Shown here: piece by piece, positions 48,924 through 59,000 of the stretch | How positions within the stretch are numbered: position 1 is the stretch's first letter | How the letters are laid out: each line of letters starts with the position of its first letter | From: BP-191 sp035940575 | GTDB taxonomy: Bacteria; Actinomycetota; Actinomycetes; BP-191 | Reading direction: 5' to 3' | DNA length: 64,000 nt | Assembly: GCA_035940575.1 (NCBI GenBank) | Contig: DASZER010000033.1 | Span: forward strand, 1-64,000 | Notes under the pieces: generated by a model | Seen by the model: the letters and a program-made list of their open reading frames with translations, nothing else | Database searches by the model: none | What the model was told of the DNA's origin: nothing | Translations under genes and position numbers: made by a program

Positions 48924-49639
48924 GTGACGCCCACGCCGACGAGGCTGCCGACGGCGTACGTCACCGCCGCCGCCCCGGCACCGAGCATGAGCTGGCGCGC
49001 GCCCGTGTACGCCCAGAAGCGGGCGGTCATCCTCCCGACCGCCGCCCCGATCGCGAACAGCGCGAGCCCGCTCGTCACCGCCGCCACGACGAACGGCGAG
49101 CCGACGTCGAGCACGTACGCCAGCACCGGCACGAGCGCCCCGAGCGCGAACGACACGAACGACGCGAACGCCGCCACCCACGGCGACGGCAGGTTGTCGG
49201 GGTCGATGCCCAGCTCCTCGCGCGCGTGCACCCGCCACAGCACCTCGGGGTCGCGGGCGAGCTGGCGCGCGACCTCGCGGGCCAGCGGGGCGTCGAGGCC
49301 GCGCGAGCGGTAGATGCCGGCGAGCTCCGCCTCCTCGGCCTCGGGGGCGCGTTCGAGCTCGCGGCGCTCGATCGCGATCTCGGCGTGCGCCAGCTCCGAC
49401 TGCGAGCGGACGGAGTTGTACTCGCCCGTGGCCATCGAGAACGCGCCCGCGAACAGTCCCGCGAGCCCGGCCAGCAGCACGATCCGCGACGACGCGTCCG
49501 CGCCGGCCACGCCCATCACGAGCGCGAAGTTCGAGACGAGCCCGTCGGTCACGCCGAACAGCGCGGGCCGCAGCCAGCCACCGGTGATGTTGCGGTGGCG
49601 TACGTGGTGGTCGACGCGCGTCGCGGCGGGTGCGCCCAT
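48920..49639 (-). CDS. VIT1/CCC1-family iron/manganese transporter
   Basis: Membrane metal transporter of the vacuolar-iron-transporter type, 239 aa. The first helix pair has NITGGWLRPALFGVTDGLVSNFALVMGVAGADASSRIVLLAGLAGLFAGAFSMATGEYNSVRSQSELAHAEI, the core of the family. The glutamate-rich cytoplasmic region (about residues 85-120, ERRELERAPEAEEAELAGIYRSRGLD) is the metal-binding domain equivalent. The last two or three helices are ASFVSFALGALVPVLAYVLDVG and VVAAVTSGLALFAIGAAVG. ATG 49637-49639 lies 7 bases after TAGGGT with no ribosome-binding site, so it is leaderless. Confidence 0.9.
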   Translation of the reverse strand: MGAPAATRVDHHVRHRNITGGWLRPALFGVTDGLVSNFALVMGVAGADASSRIVLLAGLAGLFAGAFSMATGEYNSVRSQSELAHAEIAIERRELERAPEAEEAELAGIYRSRGLDAPLAREVARQLARDPEVLWRVHAREELGIDPDNLPSPWVAAFASFVSFALGALVPVLAYVLDVGSPFVVAAVTSGLALFAIGAAVGRMTARFWAYTGARQLMLGAGAAAVTYAVGSLVGVGVT

Positions 49640-49646
49640 ACGGACG

Positions 49647-49652
49647 ACCCTA
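49647..49652 (-). promoter_or_regulatory. Leaderless -10 element of the VIT-transporter gene
   Basis: TAGGGT, then 7 bases, then ATG. It lies in the 38-bp gap after the SWIM gene. Confidence 0.5.
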
Positions 49653-49677
49653 CGTCGCGGGGCGACACGCCGGGCCG

Positions 49678-51609
49678 TCAGAGCTGCTCGGAGGTCACCA
49701 GCAGCCGGAGGTGGGCGTCGGCCCAGCGCTCGGTCACGTCCGTTCCCGCGCTCGCGGCCCTGACCAGGTCCTCGACCGCCTCGGCGGCGCGCGACAGCCC
49801 CACGCCCTGCAGGTCCCGCGCGGTGCGCCCCGCCCGCGCCCCCCAGCTCGGCGGCAGGTGGCGCCAGCCGCGGTGCAGGACGTCCGCCGTGAGCGCGAGC
49901 CCCGCGGCGACCGCGGCCGCCAGCGGGTCGGGATCCGGCGCCGCCCCGGCGCCGAGCGCCACCGCGCCGCCGCTGCCGAACGCCGGCACGACCACGCGGT
50001 CGCCGACCACGAGCGCGGTCGGCTCGACGACCAGCGCGCCGCTGCGCCGCCGGAGGTGCCCGGCGACGAACCGCGGGCCGTTCGCCAGCGCCGCCGCCGC
50101 GGCGTCGACCGCGCCCGGCGCCGCGGCCGTGTGCGGGAGGTCGAGGGCGAGCGACCCTGAGGCGGTACGCAGCTCGGCGACGAGCCGCTGCTCGCCGGCC
50201 CGCCAGCCGACGCCGGCGACCTCGGCGACGGGAACGACGCGGAGCTGCTCCGCGACCAGCCGGGGCCGCACGACCGAAGGCGGCAGCCCGGTGATCCGCG
50301 CCGCCTCCGCCTCGACGTCGTCGACGAGGATCCCCGGGGGCAACGCGCCCCACGCGCCGGCCGACGGCGTGACGCTCGTCGTGGCCAGGCGGCCCTCGGC
50401 GAAGCGCACCAGCCGGTTGGCGGCGCGGACCGCGGACTCCGTCACGACGTTCCCCGCGGCCAGCGCGGACAGCCGGGCGCCACCGGCCTTGCGGCGGGCG
50501 AGGTCGCCGGCCGTCGGCGGCTCCTCCCCCTCCTTCACCGCGACGCGCCGCCGCAGGGTCAGCACCACGCCGGCCTCGGGGTGGGCGAGGTAGACCTCCA
50601 CCGTCCGCGTGCCGTCGTCGCCGGTGACGCGGGCGCCGAGCCCGGTCATCCGGAGCAGCCGCAGCGGGGTCTCCGCCGCCTCCTCCGTGCCGAGGACGTC
50701 CGAACGCAGCGAGGCACCGTTGCCCGCGACGCAACGGTGCCGCGCGACGATCTCGGCGGCCGCGAGCGCGGCCTGCTCGGCCGAGTAGCCGGCGGAGCGA
50801 TCCCGGTACGCCGCGAGCTGCTCCACGAGGTCGTCGAGCGCGTCGACGGGCCAGCGCGCGTTGTGGCCGTCCAGCGCGCGTCGCGCCTGCTGCGCGAGCG
50901 TGTCGATGCCAGGGCCGAGATGGGCGACGCCGTCGGCCAGCACCTCGTCGAGCAGCGGCAACGCCGCCTCGACCCCCGTGCCGCGCGCGGCGGCCTTCGC
51001 CGGCTCCCCGCCGACCATCAGGTCGACCGACGCCAGGTCGGGCGCCTCGTCGTCCGCCGCGCGGAACGCCCAGACGGCCAGCGCCACCGCGTCGGCGCGC
51101 GTGCCCTGCGCCGCGTCGACGCGCGCGTAGCCCAGCTCGTGCGGCACGAGGAACCGCACGGCGCAGGAGGGCAGCTCGACCGTCGGCACGGGATCCTCAG
51201 CCGTCGGCCGCCGCACCCTCGCGCGGTACCCGGCGCGGTGCAGCTTGCGGGCGGTCGCCATCAGCCGCGCCCCGACGAGCGCCTCGACGTCGGCGTCGGC
51301 GAAAGCCCCGGGCGACCACGCGACGAGCTCCGCGGCCGCGCCCTGCGACGCCTGGTACGCCAGCACCGTCATCACCCGGTGCCGGCAGATCGCGGTCGTG
51401 CCGCAGCTGCACGCCGCCCGGCCCAGGGTGACCCCCGGCGGCAGCGCGACCGCGGTGCCGTCGGCGAAGTCGCCGCGGACCGTGCCCTCGGTCTCGGTCA
51501 CCGTGGGCCCGAGCCCGGCGCCCACCTCCCTGACCGAACGCTTGACGATCCCCCGGTTGGCCAGCGCCGCGAGGCTCTCCTCGTCGAGCGCGAGCAGGTC
51601 GGCCCTCAC
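49678..51609 (-). CDS. SWIM zinc-finger protein (YehQ-like)
   Basis: Last gene of the five-gene WGR/MoxR/VWA operon, 643 aa. The SWIM zinc-binding pattern CxCxnCxH is intact near the N-terminus (Cys67, Cys69, Cys75, His77 in CSCGTTAICRHRV). The remaining roughly 560 residues are mostly helical with some beta-rich parts and carry no motif I know. SWIM domains bind DNA or proteins. The start GTG 51607-51609 overlaps the VWA stop (GTGA), so translation is coupled. Its counterpart in Escherichia coli K-12, yehQ, is recorded as degraded; here the frame is open throughout. Function unknown. Confidence 0.82.
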   Translation of the reverse strand: MRADLLALDEESLAALANRGIVKRSVREVGAGLGPTVTETEGTVRGDFADGTAVALPPGVTLGRAACSCGTTAICRHRVMTVLAYQASQGAAAELVAWSPGAFADADVEALVGARLMATARKLHRAGYRARVRRPTAEDPVPTVELPSCAVRFLVPHELGYARVDAAQGTRADAVALAVWAFRAADDEAPDLASVDLMVGGEPAKAAARGTGVEAALPLLDEVLADGVAHLGPGIDTLAQQARRALDGHNARWPVDALDDLVEQLAAYRDRSAGYSAEQAALAAAEIVARHRCVAGNGASLRSDVLGTEEAAETPLRLLRMTGLGARVTGDDGTRTVEVYLAHPEAGVVLTLRRRVAVKEGEEPPTAGDLARRKAGGARLSALAAGNVVTESAVRAANRLVRFAEGRLATTSVTPSAGAWGALPPGILVDDVEAEAARITGLPPSVVRPRLVAEQLRVVPVAEVAGVGWRAGEQRLVAELRTASGSLALDLPHTAAAPGAVDAAAAALANGPRFVAGHLRRRSGALVVEPTALVVGDRVVVPAFGSGGAVALGAGAAPDPDPLAAAVAAGLALTADVLHRGWRHLPPSWGARAGRTARDLQGVGLSRAAEAVEDLVRAASAGTDVTERWADAHLRLLVTSEQL

Positions 51610-52727
51610 CGCCCGATCCGCTCCGCGACGAAGCTCGCCAGCTCCCCTGGCGTCATCGACCCGACGTGGGCGCCGACGTTGGCGAGGCGCTGGGCGAGCT
51701 CGCGGTCGTACTGCGGGTTGGCGTCCTCGTCGAGCGCCGCGAGCCCGAGGACGTGCGTGCCCTGCTCGCACAGGCGCGCGACGGTCCGTACCAGACGGTA
51801 CGGGTCGCCGCCCTCGTAGAAGTCGGTGACGAGCGCGACGATCGCGCGGCGCGGCTGCTCGATCAGCCCCGCGGCGTAGTCGACCGCCTGCGCGATGTCG
51901 GTCCCCCCGCCGAGCTGCACCCGCATCAGCAGCTCGACCGGGTCGTCGACCTCGCTGGTGAGGTCCACGACCGCGGTGTCGAACGCCACGAGGTGCGTCT
52001 TGAGGCCAGGGAGCCCCCAGAGGCAGGCCGCGGTGACGGCCGAGTGGATGACCGAGCCGGCCATCGATCCCGACTGGTCGACCACGAGGACGACCTGCCA
52101 CGTCTCGAGGTGCCGCCGGGTGCGGGAGCTGAAGTGGGCGGTCTCGACCGCGAGCCGCCGCTCGTCGGGGTCGTAGTGCCTGAGGTTGTCGCGGATCGTC
52201 CTCTTGACGTCGAAGCTGCTGGCGCGCCTGAGGGTGCTCGGGCGGCGCGACCGCGGGCCGGAGAACGCCTGCCGCACCTCGACGGCCAGCTTCTCCATCA
52301 GCTCGCGCACGACCTTCTCGACCAGGGTCCTGGCCAGGCGGAGGACGTCGGGGTTCATGAGGTGCTTGGTGCGCAGCACCGCGCGCAGCAGCGCCGGGTT
52401 GGGCTCGACGCGTTCGAGGACGGTGGGGTCGGTGACGACCTCGTGGATGCCGAACCGCTCGACCGCGTCCCGCTCCAGCCGTTCGATCGTCTCCTTCGGG
52501 AACAGCCGGTGGATGTCGTCGAGCCACTCGACGGCGGCGACGACGGACGGCCCGCCGCCGGCCTGGCGGCGGATCCCGCGCCTGTCGAGGTCGCTGTCGC
52601 GCTCGTACAGCCAGTCCAGCGCCGCGTCCCGTCCCGCCGCGCCCGGGCCGAGGGACTGCCCGTCGAGGCACGAACGTCCCGCCTCGCCGAGGACGAGCCG
52701 CCAGCGTTCGAGGTCGCGGTCAGCCAT
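51606..52727 (-). CDS. VWA-domain protein (YehP-like, MoxR partner)
   Basis: 373-aa protein whose C-terminal half is a von Willebrand factor A domain (about residues 208-370). The metal-ion-dependent adhesion site is complete: DQSGSM (Asp217, Ser219, Ser221), the threonine in QLGGGTDIAQAVDYAA, and the aspartate in ALVTDFYEGGD. The N-terminal half is helical with AVEWLDDIHRLFPKETIERLERDAVERFGIHEVVTDPTVLERVEPN. MoxR ATPases typically act with such VWA proteins as metal-insertion or remodelling chaperones, by analogy with the magnesium-chelatase I and D subunits. It overlaps the DUF5682 gene by 8 bases and the SWIM gene by 4. Confidence 0.88.
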   Translation of the reverse strand: MADRDLERWRLVLGEAGRSCLDGQSLGPGAAGRDAALDWLYERDSDLDRRGIRRQAGGGPSVVAAVEWLDDIHRLFPKETIERLERDAVERFGIHEVVTDPTVLERVEPNPALLRAVLRTKHLMNPDVLRLARTLVEKVVRELMEKLAVEVRQAFSGPRSRRPSTLRRASSFDVKRTIRDNLRHYDPDERRLAVETAHFSSRTRRHLETWQVVLVVDQSGSMAGSVIHSAVTAACLWGLPGLKTHLVAFDTAVVDLTSEVDDPVELLMRVQLGGGTDIAQAVDYAAGLIEQPRRAIVALVTDFYEGGDPYRLVRTVARLCEQGTHVLGLAALDEDANPQYDRELAQRLANVGAHVGSMTPGELASFVAERIGR

Positions 52728-54993
52728 GCGGCGCCACCAGGGCCTCGCGCGCGAGCAGGTCGTCCACGCGGCCCTCGACCGCGTGCGCTCGCGCCGTCAC
52801 GTGGGCGTCGACGGTCAGCCGGAGGAGCTGCGCCGCGGACCCCGCGATCCCGCGCCGGGCCAGCAGCAGCGCGGCGATCTGCTCGCGTTCGCGCGGCGGG
52901 AACCACGAGAACGCGAGCCGCAGCGCGGGCAGCGCGACGAGGAACTCCGTGTCGTCGAACGCCTGCAGGACGTCGTCGAGCAGGTGCAGGACGTCCGGGT
53001 CGCCGCCGACGACCTGCTCGCGGCTGACCGCGAAGACGCCGGCCAGGAAGTCGCCGATCGTGTCGGGCCGCGCCGCGGCGCGTACGGCGCGCCGGACGTC
53101 CTCGACGAGGCCGTCGCGCCGCTCGTCCAGCGCCCAGAGCAGCCCGATGGCGGCGCCGCGCAGGTCCGGAGGCCGGTCGTTCACGGTGCACCGCGCCGCC
53201 AGGTCGAGGACCGTCGTCCGGTCCACGGAGAGGATCGGCTCGGCGTGGATCACCGCGTCCCGCACGGCGACCATGGCGAGCAGCCGCCCGTCGTCGGCCG
53301 GCGCCGCCCGCCCGCCGCCGCGAACGCCCTCGACCAGCCACAGGATCCGCAGCAGCGCCGCGTCGACCACGTACGCGAAGCCGGCCGAGCCCGCCGAGCC
53401 GAGCAGCCGGTCGTGCCGCCACAGCCCCAGCACGGTCAGGAGCAGCCGCCCCAGGCCGGCGATGTCGGGCAGCGTTGCGAGCACGTCCCTGATCCGGTCG
53501 AGCAGCGTCGCGGAGAGGCCGGGCAGCCCGCAGAGCGTCGCGTCGAACAGCAGCGCGGCGAGCTCGTCCGCCTCGTGCCTGACCGCGCCGAGCCGGTCGC
53601 CGAGCGCGGCTCCTGCGGCGTCCTCCAGCGTCGCGCCGTACGACCCCGCCTCGATGACCGACGCCAGCCAGGCGTCGGTGCGGGTGAGCGTCCAGCGTTC
53701 CTCCAGGACCACCCTGCCGTCGGGCGCGGGGCCCGCGTCGCGCACGACGCCGTCGACGCCGACGACGCGGAGGCGGTGCAGCACGCGGCTCGCGGCCCGG
53801 CGCGCCTCGTCGGTCAGGTCGAGGGTGACGGTGCCGTGCTCGGGGAGCCCGTGGCGCTCGAGCTCCGCCGCGACGTCGTGGACGAGCGGCGGCTGCGGCG
53901 TCGCCGGGTGCAGCCGCCCCACCTGGTCCCCCGAGAGGGCCGCGACCATCTCCACGACGACGGGGTCGGTGCCCGCGCGGAGGGGGCCCCGGCGCGACCA
54001 CGGCAGGCGTTCGTCCAGGGCGTCGGTGACGAGGGCGCTGACGAGCCCGTCGAGGACGTCGATGCGGCCGGGCGCGGAGTGGCCGCGCACCCGCGCGAGC
54101 CCGAGCGAGAGCGTCGTGGCGGCGACGAGGTCCGCGGTCGAGACCGGCTGCTTACGCCGTCGCAGCCGCTCGGCGACGGCGACGACGATGCCGTCGCCCG
54201 CGGCCTCGACCCCCTCGTCCCAGACGTGCTGGTAGTAGCCGGGCGACGGCATGCCCGACTGGTAGCCGTCGAAGGCGTCGAGACGCCGGAAGCTGAACGG
54301 CACGAGGTAGCTGCCGCCGACGGCGTCAGCCGGGAGGGCAGGCACGGCCGGCCAGGTCTTGCGGCGCTGCCTCGACCGCACGAGCGCGGGCCGGTGGAAG
54401 CCGCCCGTCACGACCAGCACGGGCTCGCCGGTGACCGCCGCCGCCGCGACCCACGACGCCATGTACTCCTCGCGCGCCTCGTCCTCGCCCGCCGGGTCGT
54501 CGCCCCTGATCAGGTCGAAGTACGCCTCGAGGCGGGCGCTCGGGTCCGGGTCCTCGTCGATCTCGAACAGGTGGTCCCAGAGCGCGTCGACGTCGTCCAC
54601 GCCGAACGCCTCGCAGAGCCGCTCGACCGCGTCGGCGTGGCGGCGCTCGGCGTCGGCGTAGCGGTTCGACCTGTCGCGGAACGCCTCGTGCCAGGCCGGC
54701 AGGTCGATGAACCGCACCTCGGCGCCGTGCCGCCGGCCCTCGGTGAGCGCCACCCACTCCGGCGAGTGCTCGCAGAACGGCGTCCACGAGGCGTGGTACC
54801 TGTCGGCGTCGCGGTAGCTGGTGAACACCGCCACCGGCAGCTCGTGGCCGAGCAGCAGCTCGTCGAGGCGGTCGTTCATGTCGGCCGGGCCCTCGATCAG
54901 CACGTGCCGCGGCTCGTGCTCGCGGATGTGGTCCCGCACGAGGCGCGCGCACGCCGGGCTGTGGTGCCGCACGCCGACGTAGGTGACGGACAT
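52720..54993 (-). CDS. DUF5682 protein (YehM-like) with TIKI/TraB/EreA-like N-terminal signature
   Basis: 757-aa protein whose N-terminal 210 residues carry two GxxH motifs (GVRH at 7-10 and GGFH at 197-200), EGP at 34-36 and an EEYM stretch near 175-178. This is the layout of the TIKI/TraB/ChaN/EreA hydrolase superfamily, which I infer here rather than know. The rest is a long helical region with conserved blocks such as VPFSFRRLDAFDGYQSGMPSPGYYQHVWDEG and, near the C-terminus, FLVALPALRLAFSWFPPREREQIAALLL. The start ATG 54991-54993 overlaps the MoxR stop by one base (TGATG). Length and operon position match E. coli YehM. Enzymatic activity is untested. Confidence 0.82.
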   Translation of the reverse strand: MSVTYVGVRHHSPACARLVRDHIREHEPRHVLIEGPADMNDRLDELLLGHELPVAVFTSYRDADRYHASWTPFCEHSPEWVALTEGRRHGAEVRFIDLPAWHEAFRDRSNRYADAERRHADAVERLCEAFGVDDVDALWDHLFEIDEDPDPSARLEAYFDLIRGDDPAGEDEAREEYMASWVAAAAVTGEPVLVVTGGFHRPALVRSRQRRKTWPAVPALPADAVGGSYLVPFSFRRLDAFDGYQSGMPSPGYYQHVWDEGVEAAGDGIVVAVAERLRRRKQPVSTADLVAATTLSLGLARVRGHSAPGRIDVLDGLVSALVTDALDERLPWSRRGPLRAGTDPVVVEMVAALSGDQVGRLHPATPQPPLVHDVAAELERHGLPEHGTVTLDLTDEARRAASRVLHRLRVVGVDGVVRDAGPAPDGRVVLEERWTLTRTDAWLASVIEAGSYGATLEDAAGAALGDRLGAVRHEADELAALLFDATLCGLPGLSATLLDRIRDVLATLPDIAGLGRLLLTVLGLWRHDRLLGSAGSAGFAYVVDAALLRILWLVEGVRGGGRAAPADDGRLLAMVAVRDAVIHAEPILSVDRTTVLDLAARCTVNDRPPDLRGAAIGLLWALDERRDGLVEDVRRAVRAAARPDTIGDFLAGVFAVSREQVVGGDPDVLHLLDDVLQAFDDTEFLVALPALRLAFSWFPPREREQIAALLLARRGIAGSAAQLLRLTVDAHVTARAHAVEGRVDDLLAREALVAPHG

Positions 54994-56072
54994 CAGCCAG
55001 GGAGGCCGTGGCGCGCGGCGTGGAACGCCTTCCACGCGGCGCCCTTCTTCTTCGGCACCTGCTGCTCGAGGTAGCGCCGTACGCGGGCGAGGTCCTCGGC
55101 GTCGTCCTTGGCCGCGACCCCGGCGAGGCACTCCACGATGTCGGCGGGGGTGCCGGGGCCGCCGCGCAGGAACCAGCCCCGCAGGCCGACCGCGTGGGCC
55201 ACGGACACGGCCTCGGCCGTGCTCATCACCGACGACATCCTGTCCAACGACTCGCCGGTCTCGCTGACCCCGCTGCGCAGCTCGCGGAACGTCGTCACGA
55301 GCACCTCGAGGACGTCCTGCCTGGGCGCGGCCTTCACGCCGGAGCGTTCGAGCAGCCGCGTCGCCTCGTCCGTCACGAGCTCCAGCTCGACCCGCGGGTC
55401 GCTGATCGGGAACACCGTCTCGAAGCTGAACCGGCGCTTGAGCGCATGGCTCATCTCGTTGACGCCGCGGTCCCTGGTGTTGGCGGTCGCGATGACGTTG
55501 AAGCCCTCCCTGGCGAACACCATGCCGCCCTCCCCCAGCTCGGGCACGGCCATCACCCGGTCGGACAGCAGCGAGAGCAGCGAGTCCTGGACCTCCAGCG
55601 GGCAGCGGGTGATCTCCTCGAAGCGGACGACCTTGCCCGCGCTCATGCCGCGCATCACCGGGGCGGGGACGAGCGACCGTTCGGAGGGGCCCTCGGACAC
55701 GAGCAGCGCGTAGTTCCAGCCGTAGCGGATCTGGTCCTCGGTGGTCGCGGCGCCGCCCTGGATCGTCAGGGTCGAGTCCCCCGAGACCGCCGCCGCGAGC
55801 AGCTCGGAGAGCAGCGACTTCGCGGTGCCGGGCTCGCCGATGAGGAGCAGGCCACGGGTGGTGGCCAGCGTCACGAGCGCCCTGTCGATCAGCGACGGGT
55901 CGCCGACGAACTTGCGCTCGATCCTCGCGCGCCGGTCCCCGACGACGAACTTCTTCGCCGCCTCCAGGCTCAGCGCCCATCCCGGCGGCCGCGGCGCCGT
56001 GTCGGACGCACGCAGCCTGGCCAGCTCGTCGCCCCATCGCTGCTCGGCCGGCGGCCGCTGCACCTGCTCCAT
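54993..56072 (-). CDS. MoxR-type AAA+ ATPase (YehL-like)
   Basis: 359-aa AAA+ ATPase of the MoxR branch. Walker A GEPGTAKS is at residues 79-86, Walker B is VVRFEEITRCPLEVQDSLLSLLSDR, sensor 1 is FNVIATANTRDRGVNEMSHALKRRFSFET with the Arg finger, and a C-terminal lid of the MoxR type follows. Such proteins form hexameric rings that remodel partner proteins with a VWA subunit. The ATG at 56070-56072 lies one base after the DUF4132 gene stop. Within the operon it is the probable energy source for DUF5682, VWA and SWIM partners. Confidence 0.92.
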   Translation of the reverse strand: MEQVQRPPAEQRWGDELARLRASDTAPRPPGWALSLEAAKKFVVGDRRARIERKFVGDPSLIDRALVTLATTRGLLLIGEPGTAKSLLSELLAAAVSGDSTLTIQGGAATTEDQIRYGWNYALLVSEGPSERSLVPAPVMRGMSAGKVVRFEEITRCPLEVQDSLLSLLSDRVMAVPELGEGGMVFAREGFNVIATANTRDRGVNEMSHALKRRFSFETVFPISDPRVELELVTDEATRLLERSGVKAAPRQDVLEVLVTTFRELRSGVSETGESLDRMSSVMSTAEAVSVAHAVGLRGWFLRGGPGTPADIVECLAGVAAKDDAEDLARVRRYLEQQVPKKKGAAWKAFHAARHGLPG

Positions 56073-56073
56073 G

Positions 56074-59000
56074 TCAGCCCTTCAGTGCTTCGAGGTCCCG
56101 GATCAGCTCCGAGGCCGCTACGTCGTCGAGCGCACCCAGCGGGAGCGGGCTCCCCGAGCCCCAGTCCGGCCGGCCCTGGCTGACGTACACCTTGGCGATC
56201 TGCTGCTCCGGCCAGTCCATGGGCGTCCCCACGATGAGCCCGGGGTCGAGGTCGAGCACGACGTAACGGTCGCCGCCGACGTGGCGGTACGTGTCGACGC
56301 TGACGCCGCCGTCCTGCACCGCTCCTCGCTCCCACCCCCTGGACGTGAGGCCGAGCACGCGGCCGGTCGGGACGCCGGTGAGGTGGTAGCGGGCGAGGTC
56401 CTTCGCCTCCTTCTCGGCGGCGTCGAGCCGGTAGACCTCGCGGGCGAGCTGCGCGAACGGCTGCAGGATCTCGTAGTCGGCGAACACCTCCGACCACGCC
56501 GGCAGCTCCGCCTCGCCGAGGTGGAGCGGGTGCGCGAGGGACACCACGGCCTCGTGCGGGATCGCGAGCTCCTCGTCGCGGCTGTCCGCGAGCGAGCGGT
56601 CCTCGGCAACGCGGAACGACGTGCCGTCGGCGGTGCGCCACACCAGCCTGCGGGCGAGGTGCCAGACCAGCGGGTGCTCCACGAACAGCGCCCTGAACTC
56701 CTCGGACGTCCAGGTCCGGCCCGCGACCATCGCGCGTTCGAGCCGCCGCACCTGGTCCTGCGCGATGACCTTGACGTCCTTCTTCAGGCCGCCGAAGCGC
56801 GCGTACGCCGCGGGCGCCAGCTCGGGGTCGTCCTTCGCGGACGGCTTCGGGAGCACGGCCCTGCGCGAGCCGTCCTCGTCGATCACCGTCGGCTTGAGCT
56901 GCTCGTCGAAGCCGACCGTGAACCGCCGCGCGCCGTAGTCGAGGAGCATCGTCCCGCGCTCGTCGAGCCCGAGGTCGGGGACCAGCCGGTCGGCGAGCTG
57001 CTCCGACGTGAGGCCGAGGTCGTCGGCGATCTCGGCGAGGCGTTCCCGCGCCTTCGCGCGCAGCCCCTTGAAGCTCGCCTTCTCGCTGATCCGGTGCAGG
57101 TGCATCAGCGCGACGTCGCTGCCGATGCCGCGCAGGACGTCGAGCGCGGTCACCGCGCGGGCGTGCGCCGACTCGCCGGGCCACGCCCTGATCAACGGCG
57201 CGAGCCTGCGCACGGTCTCGTCGTCGCCGAGCAGCGCGAGCGCCTCCAGCACCCATCCGTCCCTCGACGGGTACTCGGCCACGCGCCAGCGCTCGAACAC
57301 GCTCCACGCCCACTCCGCGAGCGACGCCGCGTCGCACGCCTCCTTCACGACGGCGACGCCCGGGTAGGTCTCTCCCGGCTTGCACAGCATGAGCATGAGC
57401 ACGAGGTTGCGCACCGCCTCCGGCGGCAGCGCGCCGTCGCGGTCGCGCACGAGGACCTGCGACAGGTGCGCGACGTCGAGCCACGAGGGGAACGCCGGCA
57501 TCTTCGCGGGGAGGACGTGGAGCGGGTCCATGTCGAGCAGGTCGCCGGCCGCCGCCGCGACGTCGGCGCCGTACGCCGCCGCGGCCTCGATCACGACCGA
57601 GCGGTCCAGCGCGCGCAGCGCCGACTCCGCGGCGGTGCGCTCCTTCCCCGGCTTGCCGAGCGCGGCGGGCAGCAGGTCGCGGGCCGCCGTCGCGGCGTGC
57701 CTGCGGAGCCAGGTCCTGGCGAACGCCCGCAGCGGCTTCGACCGCGCGTACCAGCCCGCGACGGCGGCGGCGGCCTCCGGCCCGTTCACCGGGAGCAGCA
57801 CCGGAGCCAGCGACGTCGGCTGCATCCGCACGACCCGCATGACGTACGGGAGGGCGGCCTCGCCGTGCACGCCGAGGAGCTTGCGGAGCGGGTCGAACGC
57901 GTCGTACAGGTAGCGGGGCGCGAGGCCGGGCTTCGCGAGCAGCGGCCGTACGAGGTCCTCCGGCGCGGACGCCAGCAGGCGGACCTGGCTCCAGTCGTCG
58001 AGGCCGCTACGGAGCACCTCCGCCCAGCTCTTGCCCGGGGGCTTCCAGCTCGGGACGTTCGTGGCCGCCCACTCCGCGCGTTCCCCGGCCTGCCACTCCA
58101 GGTGCGGCGCGCCGGGCGAGGTGAGCGCGAGGGTGACGGGCTTCGGGCGCGCGGCGTGTCCCTCCCACGGGGGCGAGCGCAGCACGTCGGGAACGGCGGC
58201 GTCGGGGGCGTCCGCGACCCGGCCGACCCCGGCGATCAGGTCCGAGGCGACCTTTCCCAGCGACGGCTCCGACGCCGCGACGCCCTCGGCCAGGCCCGGG
58301 TGCGAGACGAGGTGCACCCGCAGGAGCTCCCTCGCGGCCGGGGTGCCAGCCGCGTTCGCGAGCAGGCGCGCCGCGCGCCGCGGGAAGCGGGCCATCGGCT
58401 CGACCAGGGCCGACACGACGTACTTCTCGTCGAGACGCCGGACGAGGGCCGCGAACGCCTCGTCCGTCGGGATCTGGCCGAGCATCGCGAGCACGCGCTT
58501 CCTGCCGGCCGCGTCGGAGTGCCCGTCGAAGAGCGCGAGGAGGAGGTCCGTGACCTCCGGGCCGAGCACCGTCGCGGCCGTGTAGAGCCACGAGGTCTGG
58601 TAGCCGAGGAACCCGTGCCCGACGCGGAGCAGGTCGTTCGCCTGCGCCCTGGACCCTACGGAGGCCCACAGCACGTTCGTCAGCAGGGTCTCCCGCGTCC
58701 CGCCGGCCGCGAGCTCCGCCACGTCCGCGGCGACCCACGCCTGCTCGGTCGGGAACAGGTAGCTGCTGACGATCCGCGCCTCCAGGCCCTCCGGCCTGGT
58801 CTCCGACGCCGCCGCCACGGCCTCGGCGTACCCGGCGTCAGGGGCGGCGGCCAGCAGCGCGCGCAGCCGTTCCAGCGCGGGCATCGCGTGGTAGTGCGAG
58901 CGGCCGGAGGGCCTGCGGGTCACGGCGAGGCTCGTCGCGCCCGCCGCGGAGTACGTCCTGGCGTCCGGGTCCTGCGCGCTCATCGTCTGCATGAGCATCG

